The notes under the pieces are model-generated. The model was not told the DNA's origin. It saw only the letters and a program-made list of their open reading frames with translations, and did not search any database. From Torreya grandis (taxonomy: Eukaryota > Streptophyta > Pinopsida > Cupressales > Taxaceae), in the NCBI GenBank assembly GCA_037957365.1, contig JARHVA010000667.1:1118501-1182500 (forward strand): a stretch of DNA of 64,000 bases, read 5' to 3'. Shown in pieces: positions 35,404 to 45,306 of the stretch (within the stretch, counting starts at the first letter, position 1; every line of letters starts with the position of its first letter). Position numbers and translations under genes: made by a program.

Positions 35404-36277
35404 TTTTTCCTTTGGCTTTGAGGCAGCCCCTTGAACCTGCCGATTGAACCGACTTTGGTTCAATGGTTCAATGGTTCAATCGGTTCAATCTCTTTATTTG
35501 ACAAAATCTCTTTTTTTTAATCTCTTGAACCAAATGCGTTGAACCATATGGTCGTTGAACTTGTTGAACCTTTGAACCCGTTGAACCTTTGAACCAAAGT
35601 GGTTCAATGTTTCAACGGTTCAATGGTTCAAGCCTTCTTCTCTTTGATAAGTGTTTTGAAGCCGTTGAACCTTGAAGCGGTTGAACTTTGAACCTTGACA
35701 AATGCGCTTAACTCTTGCTGATGACGTTGAACCTTTGAACCCATTGAACCCGTTGAACCAAAATGGTTCAAGGTTCAACGGTTCAATGGTTCAATGGTTC
35801 AAACACTGCATAGAAGCTTGCCGATGAACTCTTTTGGTTGAACCAAGGCATTGAACCAATCCTGAAAATGACTAAGTGTTGGAAACTTGTTCTTTTGATT
35901 GAACTCGCCTGTAGAAGCCTTTGAACCTGTTGAACCTGCTGATTACAAGCATGTTGAGTCCGTAGAAACATATATGCAGAGTTCGTAGATTTAAGCCTGC
36001 AGAGTCCGTAGAAGTGAGTCCATAGAACTGGCGGAGTCCGTAGATTCCTGCTTGCGAAGTCCGTAGAACAGAGTCCGTAGATTCAAGCCTACAGAGTTCG
36101 TAGATTCAAGCCTGCAAAGTCTGTAGATTTGAGTCCATAGAACTTGAAAAAGCTTGAAAAATGGAGAATTTGAATGCCCAGAACAATTTTTGAGAAGGGG
36201 AGAGACAATTTTGGTCTGTTGGACCAAAATAGTTCAAATGTTGTCCCAAAAATGAGTGATATTTTTGGGGGACAACA

Positions 36278-36551
36278 AAGTTCAAAGGTCAAAGCTCTTG
36301 GAAAGATCATGTCGTTGAACCCTAATGTCGAACCACTTTTTCCAACCTTAAGGAAGAGTGTCTTGAACATTTTCAATCTCTTTCCTTATGAATTTCTTCG
36401 ACAAAATGTCCGAAGAAGCTTTGTAAAAGCCTCGCATTCTTTGAACTGGTTCATCTTTTACTGAAAAACTTGTGCAGACCAAATTTGAACTGGCTCAGAA
36501 CAATAAGGGGAAGGAGACTGATTTTGCCTTGCAAAACCAAAATGGTCAACA
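36278..36551 (-). repeat. Element C 3' LTR, remaining portion (LTR start)
   Basis: This matches 45030-45306 of the 5' LTR and ends CCAAAATGGTCAACA at 36551. It is separated from the rest of the LTR (16716-18852) by element B. Its first five bases (AAGTT) are the element B target duplication. Confidence 0.88.
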
Positions 36552-37134
36552 AATTGGCGATTCCCAAGGGAAGCATGCCTGCTTGCTTAGAAACCAGTGG
36601 CCTCAAAGTCCATTGGGCATGGAGTCAAGATGTAGCTTTGAAAGAGTTAGCAATAGCCTTGAGATATCCAAGAATCAATCACAAAGCTTTTACCCCAAAA
36701 CGGAAATGAATCACACACAAGATTAAGAAAACTACTAACATGTGCAAAAGCACTTAGGGAAAAATAAGAAAAATATGTACATGATGGGAGAAGGCTCAGT
36801 GATAATGCTTAAGATGTATCCCATTAACTGGGATATATATTTTTTCACCATCCAACCTGGGGAGTTGGAACACATAGTGCTGCTTGCACTGAGTGATGAC
36901 ATATGGACCACTCCATAAGGCATCAAACTTCATGTGCTTTTCAAGATTAGCTCAGTCCTCATCCCATTTCAAGACGATGTCTCCTTCAGAGAAACCTTTG
37001 GATGAGGATCTCTTGTCGAAGTGCTTCTTCGTCTGCTATTGGCGACTGGTCATAGAAGCCATAGCTTGGCCCCTTATTTTTTGGAGTTTTATCAATTCAC
37101 ACAGCCTAACCTTCATGCTGTTGCCTTCTTCTAG
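36552..37134 (-). other. Element C, 3' untranslated region and integrase tail
   Basis: Non-coding in its present state, with stops in all frames. It contains remnants of the integrase C-terminus on the minus strand near 36900-37134 (EALRQEILIQRF). No env-like frame is seen. Confidence 0.55.
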
Positions 37135-37902
37135 TTACAACTGGTGAGCAAGGTCCAAGGCTGGCAATTCAAGTGAAATAGGAAGTCTAACTTCCCTCCC
37201 ATACACGAGCGTGTACGGTGAATTGCCAATTGCCCTCTTTGGGGTGACCCTGTCTGCCCACAGCGTTGTTTTCAACTTGGCATGCCAAGTTCTCTGATTT
37301 TCTTCCATTGTTCTCTTGATAATCCTAACCAGATTCTTATTGGTGGACTCAACCAACCCATTACCTTGTGGGTAGTGGTTGGAAGAAGTGCTAAGATAGA
37401 TGCCATATCTCAATGCCCACTCGTTCATTCTGGCTCCCAAGAAGGCCAATGCATTGTCTGATATGATGGTAGTTGGGACTCCAAATCTTGTCACCAGACC
37501 TTCATAGAAGTCCAAGACTGCACTTTTGTTGGCCTCCTTCAAAGCGACAGCCTCTACCCATCTCGTGAAATAGTCTGTGGCAGTCAAAACTCATTTATGG
37601 CCAGCACTGGAGGGAGGGTTAATCATCCCTATGAAGCCAAGGCCCCATTGCATGAATGGTTGTTCTACTTGAATAGGCTGGAGAAGCATTGCAGCCAGCC
37701 GTTGTTTTCCATCAAAGAGAGCACACTTTTGGCACTTTTGTACCCAGGCATGGGTGTCTCTGAATAGAGTGGGCCGGAAGTAACCAACTCTCATTATTCT
37801 TGCAGCTATAGGCTTAGGAGCAAAGTGACCACAAGATGGCCCATCATGGAACTTGGACAACACCCTATTAGCCTTACCTGGGTCTATGCACCTTAAAAGC
37901 AC
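37135..37902 (-). pseudogene. Element C integrase
   Basis: The N-terminal zinc domain reads FHDGPSCGHFAPKP and then WVQKCQKCALFDGKQ, an HHCC arrangement. After a TGA at 37591-37593, where Trp of GHKWVLTATDYF is expected, the frame 37135-37587 encodes the core. First Asp is in TATDYFTRWVEAVAL, second in IISDNALAFLGARM, and Glu in QGNGLVESTNKNLVRI. PKRAIGNSPYTLVYGREVRL follows as the usual post-core motif. Only the single stop separates the two halves, so this is one of the best preserved domains. Confidence 0.88.
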
Positions 37903-38609
37903 TCTTGAGAAATCTCTTCTAACAACACTCCATCAATCAGGACATAAGGGAGAGATTGGACTCTAAAATATCTCCTCTTAGTCCTATCAAGGCCCTGCAG
38001 GCACTCACCAATGAGAAGGAAACGTCTCATGTCTGATGTCCAATCCTTCATGATTGTTGGTTCTTCTGTTGTGGCTTCATCATGAATGAGCAAATTATCT
38101 TCTTTCTGCTGTTTAAAGTCTGTAGCAAGGTGTTCACACAGGCCTTTTCCTCTTACCAGCTTGGTGGTTTTGATATCCACGTCATATTCCATTACTTTAG
38201 TGATCCATCCCACTCTCTTTTCATTCAGATCACGGCTAATCAAAAAGTCTTTGACGTTGGGATGTGGCACCATGAGGTGAACCCTGCTATTGGACAACAT
38301 ATGTCTGATTTTTTTCAGATTCTGTATGATTGCAAGGACTTGCTTCTTCACATACGTATACCTGACCTTAAAACCCTCTAGACTCTAGCTAAAAAATGCA
38401 AGCGGCTGTTCAAGGTTCTCACCATTCGCTTGGGTAAGCATAGTGGAGATTACCTCTTCATTTTCAAAAGTGTAGAGGTTAAAATCTTTGGTGAAGTCAA
38501 GACTGATCAAGGTAGGAGCCTGGGCGATAGCCTGCTTGATCCCTTCAAAACTATCCTTCCTTTGCGCTGTCCACGCGAATTTCTCATCTTTCTTCAGCAT
38601 AGAGGTCAA
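37893..38609 (-). pseudogene. Element C degenerate canonical RNase H (tether-like)
   Basis: Located after RT and before integrase, where gypsy elements normally have RNase H. The reading is DEKFAWTAQRKDSFEGI, then FNLYTFENEEVISTMLTQ, where the catalytic DAS of canonical enzymes is FEN. After a TAG near 38385 it continues YVKKQVLAIIQNLKKIRHM, where Glu is replaced by Lys. The C-terminal motif is KLVRGKGLCEHLATDF instead of H/N..AD.LSR. The enzyme core residues are missing although the fold wording is retained, which suggests a structural role with catalysis moved to the upstream RNase H. Confidence 0.78.
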
Positions 38610-39637
38610 TGGCTTGACTACCTCCGCAAAATTTGGAATAAATCTCTTGATGAAATTTATTTTGCCAAAGAAGCTCTATAGACCTTTCTTATGTTTAGGC
38701 AAAGACAGCTCTAGGATGGAGCGAACTCTTTCTAGATCAATGGTTAAGCCTTCTTTAAAAACCACATGGCCAAGGAGTTTACCCTCATGGACAACAAACA
38801 CGCATTTCTTTGGGTTGAGAGAGATACCGAACTCTCTACACCTTTCAAAGATTTGCCTGAGGTGTTTTATGTGTTGGCCTGCTTCCTTGGAGAATACTGT
38901 CACGTCATCAAGATACACCAGTACAATGTTATTTATCAGGTCTTGAAAAACCATGTCCATAGCTCGCTAAAAAGTGGCACCAGCATTGGACAATTCAAAT
39001 GGCATTTTTCTATAAGCAAACGTCCCCCATTTGGTAGTGAAGGCTGTCTTGTATTGGTCACAGTCTTGCACCAAAATCTGATTGTACCTTGAATACCCAT
39101 CTAGGAGGGAGAAACGTTCGCTGCCTGTCACCATTTGGAGGATTTGCTCCATACTTGGGAGAGGATAATGGTCTTTCAAAAAGACTCTATTGAGGTCTTT
39201 GAAATCTACACAATCTAATCTTCCCATTCTTTTTTCGGACAGGAACAAGATTGGCCAGCCAAGAAGAGTGTTTGATCAAAAATATGATTCTGGACTCAAT
39301 TAGCTTGGTGAGTTCCTTCCGCATGAGGCTCAATTTTTGGGTTGACAGGTTTTTGTTTCTGCTTGATCAGCTTGGCGCCTTCCTCCAGCTCAATAGTGTG
39401 TTGGGCCAAGCTTGGGTCAAAACCCTTCAAGTCGCTATACTCCCAAGCGAAGACATCAGCAAACTCCTGGCATAACAAGATAAAGGCCTGTCTTTCATGA
39501 TCCGTACAAACTTTCCCAAGTGCAAGCAACTTATCCTTGAATATCTCAACTTTTTCATAATTCTCCTTCGTTGTGATGCTTGTTTTATCATTTTTTAATT
39601 GGTCATCCTCGTTGAAGATACTTTCGAGAGTGACCAA
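38610..39637 (-). pseudogene. Element C reverse transcriptase, broken
   Basis: The pre-RT segment (39296-39637) has QEFADVFAWEYSDLKGFDPS. RT proper shows CVDFKDLNRVFLKDHYPLP, RFSLLDGYSRYNQI (first catalytic Asp) and TKWGTFAYRKMPF. A TAG at 38967-38969 replaces Gln of ATFQRAM. Then come VLVYLDDVTVFSKE (catalytic YLDD) and SLNPKKCVFVVHEGKLLGH. A second TAG at 38676-38678 sits at a Gln (HKKGLQSFFG). A frameshift lies near 39225-39240. It uses RNA of the element as template to make cDNA; now inactive. Confidence 0.87.
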
Positions 39638-39772
39638 GCCTTTGGGAAGTTTATTTTTCTTCAGCTAAACAATCTGGCCGCCATACTGCTATTGTAGCTT
39701 AGCCTGGTTTCTAGCAGCAAACTCAATTTTCTCTTGCAAAAAGAGTGATATTTGTTGATCGCTATCAAACAC

Positions 39773-40435
39773 CTACCAGTTGGTGATGTTGTCAGGCACA
39801 GAGGGTCTGATTACCACTTTCAAATGGCATGGAGTGCTATCGCAGCCTATCTGCTTGGGGACATTGAATTGAGCACCAACTGATGCTAGTCTGTTAGCGT
39901 GCTTATTTTGCTCCCTTAGAATGGAAGTAACATTGAAAGCAAAAAAACTCTCCACTAGGTCCCATACCCTGTGCTTGTAAGACTTAAGCAAGGAATTCTT
40001 TGTCAAATTTTGGCCTCTCACCTAATTCACGATCAACTCGTTGTCCCCAAAAACCTACAGCGTCTTAATTCCTCTTTTCCTTGCCCACTCCAAACCATGG
40101 ATGAAAAATTCATATTCTGCAACATTGCTCGTGCAAGAAAATTGGAACTTGAAAGCTAAAAAGTACTTCTCATGTGAAGGAGAAACTAGCACCACTCTTC
40201 TACCAGCTCCCAGCTTGCTTCTTGAGCCATCAAAGAAAAACCGCCATAAACCTGAGCTCTCTTGGCTTGCTTTCATCAAATTTGGTACAAAAGTACCATC
40301 TTCATGCATGCAATAAATCCCAAGGCTTGCCTCTTTTATGAACTTATAAGGGTCATGTTCAAAGTTGTCACTTCCCCATTTGTCTAAAAGCAGGTCAGCA
40401 ACTACTTCAAGGGCAGAGGGTGAAGATTGATTCAC
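39773..40435 (-). pseudogene. Element C archaeal/plant-type RNase H, upstream of RT
   Basis: WRFFFDGSRSKLGAGRRVVL carries the first catalytic Asp, and TSNVAEYEFFIHGLEWA the Glu. A TAG (40055-40057) follows KTL, then VFGDNELIVN holds the next Asp. A second TAG precedes VRGQNLTKNSLLKSYKHRVW. The last motif is REQNKHANRLASV, where the final Asp (AD in element A) is Asn, a G-to-A change. It aligns closely with 1035-1829 and is more distant from 27640-28110. Upstream 40436-40645 encodes a poorly preserved spacer. Confidence 0.84.
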
Positions 40436-40645
40436 TTGAAATTCTTCTTGATCAATAATGGTGTAGCTGACATTTGCCGCCTTGAGTATGGTTCCAGATG
40501 ATCTCTGTGGATTGACTCCGACTCAATTCTGACCTTGGTCTCATATTTGGTTCTAAAAAATAGGTAGGACTAGTTTGCTGCTAGGTAGCCGCCTATTTTA
40601 GACGTGAAGTCCCTGGATAAGTAAATGGCAAAGTAGGAACATTTG

Positions 40646-40879
40646 TCACCACCACGTCATGAGGGACCGAGAAGGTGGACAAGTGTGTAGCATCAAGTTC
40701 AAACCTTTCACCACTCCAACTGTCTTTGCTGGTGATCCATCCAGCTGCAGGACTCCCTTAGTCATTTCTTCATATTTGAGCCCCAGTTTATCCACTACGC
40801 ATTTAGGCACTACCAAGGTGCTTGCACCGCTATCAATGATGCAATTGTGCACCAGGAAATCTCCTATGACCAAGGACAA
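40646..40879 (-). pseudogene. Element C aspartic protease
   Basis: GDFLVHNCIIDSGASTLVVP gives the D-S-G-A motif, followed by KGVLQLDGSPAKTVGVVKGL as in element A. The frame is 77 residues and continues upstream into YLSLVIGD. It would process Gag-Pol. Confidence 0.82.
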
Positions 40880-41290
40880 ATAGAAAGGGGGAACCTTTTC
40901 TTCTTTCTTAACTTGCCCTGATGTGGAAGGCTACCCATTCGTGATCAAAACATTATCGGTTTTTACTGAAACGGCTTGTTCATTTAGCCCACGCAATTCC
41001 TTTTGCAGCTTGTCTTTTTGTCCCGGTATTGATAGTGAATCCCACAAGAAAATATTCATGTGCAGCTTCTTCATCTAGTCTACCACATTGATCTGAGAGT
41101 TGCTCCCTTTCGAATTTTTTTTGGGATTGCTTGCAGCGTTTTGAGGCACAGGCCTAAGAGCTGAGGGTACAATTGGCAGCCTGAAATTTGGAATTTTTTG
41201 GTTCAAAGATGGTGCAGATGTTTGAGTAGCTGCTTGAGCTTCTTCCATAGCTCTCCTTTTGGACCTTGTGTTGGCTGCGACATAGTCGCC
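40880..41290 (-). pseudogene. Element C gag-protease linker
   Basis: The minus strand reads KKLHMNIFLWDSLSIPGQKD in an otherwise Ser/Pro/Asn-rich segment (ALRPVPQNAASNPKK). The WDSLSIPGQK block is also in element A at about 2310-2345. A motif this conserved between gag and protease in two families is probably functional in the polyprotein; its role is unknown. Confidence 0.65.
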
Positions 41291-42423
41291 TTAATTGTCC
41301 GCACTGCCCACGTAATTGACTGCATAGAATTCACCTTCCAAGGGATTCATGAGAGTGGAATCGGGCTGAGCTTGACTGCTGCCCATGTCGGGTTGCAATG
41401 AAGTCTCAAAACTTGGGAATTGGGCGGCTGCCTGATTGTCTTGTGCATTCGTGTATTGACTCAGCATCTCATTTGTATAAACAACCTGATCTTGACCATA
41501 TCCCATGGGTGAGCAATTTGGCTGTTCTTGTATTAGATTATTTTGAGTGAGCATCAAAGCTTGGGATGATGGAGCGCTTGGATTATAGCCCTAATAAGGT
41601 CTGGCCTGTGCAAACTGACCTTGTCCTTGATTGTAATTCTGGAAAGGGGGCCTATTTACTTGCCCGAACTGCTGATATCCCTGATTTGGCCGATAGTTTT
41701 GAGCTTGTTGTTTTTTGAGAGCCACTAGTTCATTTGTCACGCTTTGTAACAAGCTTGACTTCATAGAGGTCATTGGAAGGAGTAGCAGTCAGCTTTTCTA
41801 TGCCAGGCAGGAGAGCTAAGGTGGGTGCAGCAGTCTGGACTGGAGGCGGCAATTTTGGGAAGAGCGGCATATGGGGTTTAGGGGCTATCTTTCCAGCTTG
41901 CACCAAGCAATTCTCAACTGCTATGGCTGTCATAAGCAGCTGGCAGCACATGTCATCCCATGGACTGTATCATGACAGCAATGTCGTTCAACGCTTTCAA
42001 ATAATAAAGGAAAGCATAGCTTGGAGTCGGTCTTACCAAAATGGGGATTCTGTCCCATGTCTTTTGGAATCGAGTGTTGAAATCTAGCATAAATTCATGT
42101 GGAGCTCTTTTCATAGTGGTCAGCTACTCAGCAAGTGAGAGGTGGTCGCTTTTCTCCCCGAATCTGTTTGTTAAGAGGTTGCCCAATTTGTTCCATGAGT
42201 CGACTGAATTCATAGACAAAGTCCCATACCAATCCAGAACCTTGCCCTTAAAAGACAATGCCAGCAATTTGATAGCAACGTTTTTCTCAGTGACATTGTG
42301 AATATTGCAGAGGTTAACAATATTTCTGATGTGTTCAATGGCAGTGATAGGCCCTTCTCCGTTAAAGGGAGGCACACTCTTAAGGGCTGCGCTTGGGATT
42401 GGGTCATAATGCAGAAGATTCAA
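41291..42423 (-). pseudogene. Element C gag, broken
   Basis: The frame 42124-42423 has PFNGEGPITAIEHIRNIVNL and KGKVLDWYGTLSMNSVDSWN, the Retrotrans_gag core. A TAG at 42124-42126 replaces Gln of SLAEQLT (intact in element A). Then comes HEFMLDFNTRFQKTWDRIPI and a Pro-rich region with a frameshift near 41940. From 41770 to 41291 it is Gln/Asn-rich (QNYRPNQGYQQFGQVNR). No CCHC knuckle is visible. Confidence 0.8.
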
Positions 42424-42777
42424 AAGACTAACTATGAAAGGCCATAAAAGGTAAAGCCATAGCTATGACAAGGTTCAACTGAAGCCTTCTTGCGTAAGTG
42501 TATCTTATAGCAGGTCTATGAAAATGACTTGTTGAATAAGGATGAGTCCTTGCAAACCTCAGTCGCCTTGTTGAGTTTAAAGGTAGTTCAACAAATTCAA
42601 AAGGTACACCCTTAGCAGCAGATCATGTGGTGACCTTAGGCATAGGATGTCAGATTGATCCTTGCCCTGAGACTGATGTTCTTACGAGTGGAGTCGCCAG
42701 ATGCTGAAAAAAATAGTTGATTTTGCTGTAACAGGACTAGCATCAATCCTGGAACTTTTCTGAGTGTTAAAAAATGG
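42424..42777 (-). other. Element C 5' leader
   Basis: Leader between the primer site and gag. Minus-strand ATG-containing frames here (PRGRQKLSFLSRV) are short; element A has MPKVTTRSGSKG at the matching place, and 42600-42640 keeps a weak version of it. Confidence 0.5.
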
Positions 42778-42795
42778 GTCCCATCAGGGGTGCCA
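42778..42795 (-). promoter_or_regulatory. Primer-binding site, element C
   Basis: Minus strand TGGCACCCCTGATGGGAC with the same five-base spacer (GTTTT) to the LTR as A and B. It is diverged from the element B site at six positions. Confidence 0.6.
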
Positions 42796-43473
42796 AAAAC
42801 TGTTGACACTGTGGATTGCACTCTTGACAGAAAGCTGAGCTTCTGTCTTCCACGCGGCACAATGGAGACTCCCCTCTTGCCTGTGGGTTTGGCAAAACTG
42901 AGGGGAGAATCTCTAGATAAGGGCTAGCTCCCTTTGATGCATCTCTGGGTTATTTCACTAATGCTGCTAATATATATAAAAAATGGGGGTTGAAAAGAGA
43001 GGAAGATGCTTGAAATAGAAACTAACTTAAGACGGTGATGCATCAAACAAGTTTGATCTACTTATTACTCACACTTCAAACCATAAGAACACATACATAC
43101 ACTTTATCTGATGAAAAGAACATACTGTAGGGAGCTTATCAAGAAGGCTTAATGAAGACACACAGAAGATAAACTTACCACAGGCGTTGTAGGAAAACAC
43201 ACTGTCTGATAACCTTCTCCTATCTCTGCGCTCCAGATACAACTCTTCTTGTTACCTACAGGAATGGTGCTTTGTCTATACCAGGTGTGTTGCTATCAAG
43301 CTTGTGAAAGCATCATGCAAAAATGACTGGACACAAAGTTAATACTCAGGCACACTCAAAGATATATCTAACCAAATAGAGGTAAAAATGCCTTTTATTA
43401 ATTCAAGGTGAAAATTTGGCAGGGTTGTGCCATACAAAAATGAGAGGTCTCCTTTTTCAAATGACAGTTTTAC

Positions 43474-43483
43474 AATATATATA
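43474..43483 (-). promoter_or_regulatory. Putative LTR TATA box
   Basis: Minus strand CTATATATATTGTAAAACTG, followed on that strand by sequences shared with all sibling LTRs. It lies about 1.83 kb from the LTR start, leaving about 0.67 kb for R and U5. Confidence 0.5.
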
Positions 43484-44034
43484 GAGAGAGAGGAAGCAAA
43501 GGCGCCCCTTTGGAAAAGACCTTGGCGCCCTTCTTTACAAATGGCCCATGTGCGTTGAGAACATTGGGAAGAGGAAGCCATTGAAAGAGAATGCTGTGTC
43601 AGCTGCCATTTTTGACTTTTAATGTTTAAAATATGTTAAACGTCGTGTGAAAACATGGGTCGCGCCGTTTGTTTGCAAACAAGACCCCTTCTTCAGAACA
43701 TTCACACGGTTGTTTGCTCATTAATGCAAAATGAGGAAAAACAAGCCACGCCGTTTACTATTTGTGCCCCTCGATGAACATTTCATAGGGACTGTTCCAA
43801 CCGCTATAATAACTCTCTTGCCAACGCCTCCCTTTTGCCACCTGGGTTGTTTTGTCCATATCTCATTGTTTTGTCTTTTCTTGGAATTTGAGCTCTCGGG
43901 GCTATCTTATCGTCCTTTGTTGGCTCCTTGGGCTCTTTTCTCAGCGGGCTCTTCCTTTTGGCCCTAAAGCCTTTGAATTCCTTCGGGTTCGCGCTCCGGC
44001 ATTTAAAGATCAACGGCTATTCTATTGCTCTGAA

Positions 44035-44120
44035 TTTGACGTCTGCGGGGACATCATCGGACGTCTGGATTCCAACGACTAGTCCACGATGCTCAATTTT
44101 GACGTCTTCGGGCCCGTCAC
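44035..44120 (-). promoter_or_regulatory. Duplicated TGACGTC block
   Basis: AATTTGACGTCTGCGGGGAC and, about 62 bp on, AATTTTGACGTCTTCGGGCC. The same pair is at 17955-18060, 20900-20990, 31165-31250 and 61455-61600, and inverted at 8080-8160. TGACGTC is the core of plant as-1/bZIP (TGA factor) sites; the role here is inferred. Confidence 0.5.
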
Positions 44121-44360
44121 CCCTTGGTCAATTCCTTCAGCTTCACTTTCCTTCGGCTTTCTTGGCTCTCGGCTTTCTTTTTGAAGTTTCCTTTGACCGG
44201 GCTTAGTCTTTGAACCCTCCCGAAGGGAGGGTGTTCCTTCTGGGTTTGGGAAAGATCCCTTTCATGGTCGCCGAGAGTCCCCCGCAAGGGCACCTGCCCT
44301 TCGGGGTCCTTCGGATTGCCTCGGCTTTTCAAATCCTTCGGACAAAATGTCCGAAGGAAT

Positions 44361-44586
44361 TTCTTCGAACACTTTGTCCGAAGGAAATCTTTCCTTCATT
44401 CTGCCGCTTGTTTCTTTTGACGGGTTTTATCTTCCGATAAAATTCCTTCGTTGTGAAATTTTGCTGCGGAATTTCTTCTGACACTTTGTCCGAAGGAAAT
44501 CTTTCCTTCATTCTGCCGCTTGTTTCTTTCGGCGGGTTTTATCTTCGGATAAAATTCCTTGTGACTTGTGAAATTTTGCCGCGAAA
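44361..44586. repeat. Tandem duplication of about 113 bp in LTR U3
   Basis: The segment TTTGTCCGAAGGAAATCTTT... to ...AAATTTTGCYGCGRAA occurs twice in a row. The split 3' LTR of the same element (18290-18420) has one copy, so the duplication arose in this LTR or was lost from the other. Confidence 0.75.
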
Positions 44587-45306
44587 GTTTTTCCGAAAGA
44601 TAATCCTTTTTGCTCTTTGCCTTGTGAATTTCTTCGGACAAAATGTAGGAAGGAATTCCTTCGGGCATTTTGCCCACAGAAATTCGGCTTCGTTCTTTTC
44701 CTTACGAATTTCCTTCGGACAAAAAGTCCGAAGGAGTTCTTTGCCTTGGTCCTTCTTTTTGAAGGAAACTTACCTTTTACTACCTTGTTCACTTTCCCTG
44801 TTTTCTGCCCTCCACAAGGGTACCTTTGGGTCTGGAACTGCCCTTTGCAGCCTGCTGGAATGGTCCAATTTGTGCCTGGCTGCCCTCCGCAAGGGCACTT
44901 GTCCTTCGGGCTTTGGAAAACCCCTTTAAACCTTCCGATTGAACCAATTGCTTGATCCCACTGCTTGAACCAACTGTTTGAACCAACTGATTGAACCAAC
45001 TGTTTGAACCAACTGGTTGAACATTGTTAAGTTCAAAGTTCAAAGCTCTTGGAAAGATCATGTCGTTGAACCCTGACATCGAACCACTTTTTTCAACCTT
45101 AAGGAAGAGTGTCTTGAACATTTTCGGTCTCTTTCCTTGTGAATTTTTTCGGACAAAATGTCCGAAGAAGCTTTGTAAAAGCCTTGCATTCTTTGAACTG
45201 GTTCATCTTTTACCGAAAAACTTGTGCAGACCAAATTTGAACTGGCTTAGAACAGCGAGGGGAAGAAGGAGACTGATTTTGCCCTGCAGGACCAAAATGG
45301 TCAACA

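Larger units (their letters stand above)
18853..36277 (-). mobile_element. Ty3/gypsy LTR retrotransposon B, complete, nested in element C
   Basis: On the minus strand: 5' LTR 36277-33033, primer site 33027-33011, gag, protease, RNase H, linker, RT, degenerate RNase H, integrase, 3' LTR 24342-18853. It is flanked by the 5-bp duplication AAGTT at 18848-18852 and 36278-36282, exactly where the element C 5' LTR reads GTTAAGTTCAAAG without a break. Two solo LTRs are inserted in it (19526-21782 and 29416-31766). Its proteins are distinct in sequence from those of A and C, but the domain order is the same. Confidence 0.9.
33033..36277 (-). repeat. Element B 5' LTR (3245 bp)
   Basis: Ends are TGTTGGGTGAATATT (33033) and GGGGGACAACA (36277). 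It is collinear with the interrupted 3' LTR at 18853-24342, including the point CTTATTTAAATAACG where the solo LTR inserted in the other copy. In element orientation (from 36277 down) it holds AGTCCGTAGA repeats, the TTGAACC tract, a 32-bp tandem repeat (35290-35403), TCCGAAGG palindromes (34920-35090), ACACGTGGC boxes (34330-34740), a TATA site (33819-33826) and a 0.8 kb R/U5. The LTR pair differ at many transitions, so the insertion is not recent. Confidence 0.92.
16714..45306 (-). mobile_element. Ty3/gypsy LTR retrotransposon C, complete but with element B nested in its 3' LTR
   Basis: On the minus strand: 5' LTR 45306-42801, primer site, gag, protease, RNase H, RT, degenerate second RNase H, integrase, then a 3' LTR split into 36551-36278 and 18852-16716. 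The two LTR halves match the 5' LTR on both sides of the break, for example GAACATTGTTAAGTT at the left edge and TTCAAAG.TCAAAGCTC at the right. Target duplication CTATA is at 16709-16713 and 45307-45311; two extra bases (CT) precede the 3' LTR end. Without element B the element is about 11 kb. Coding regions are broken throughout. Confidence 0.88.
42801..45306 (-). repeat. Element C 5' LTR (2506 bp)
   Basis: It starts TGTTGACACTGTGGATTGCACTC and ends CCAAAATGGTCAACA. It is collinear with the split 3' LTR. In element orientation: GTTGAACC and TTGAACC copies (44930-45110), CGCAAGGGCAC boxes (44880-44900, 44800-44825), TCCGAAGG palindromes (44330-44740), the TTGACGTC pair (44035-44120), TATA (43474-43483), and R/U5. 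It carries a private tandem duplication of about 113 bp at 44361-44586. Confidence 0.9.

Noticed and set aside
36552..37134. Envelope-like gene after integrase of element C
   Set aside because: No open frame, signal peptide or membrane segment; stops in all frames.
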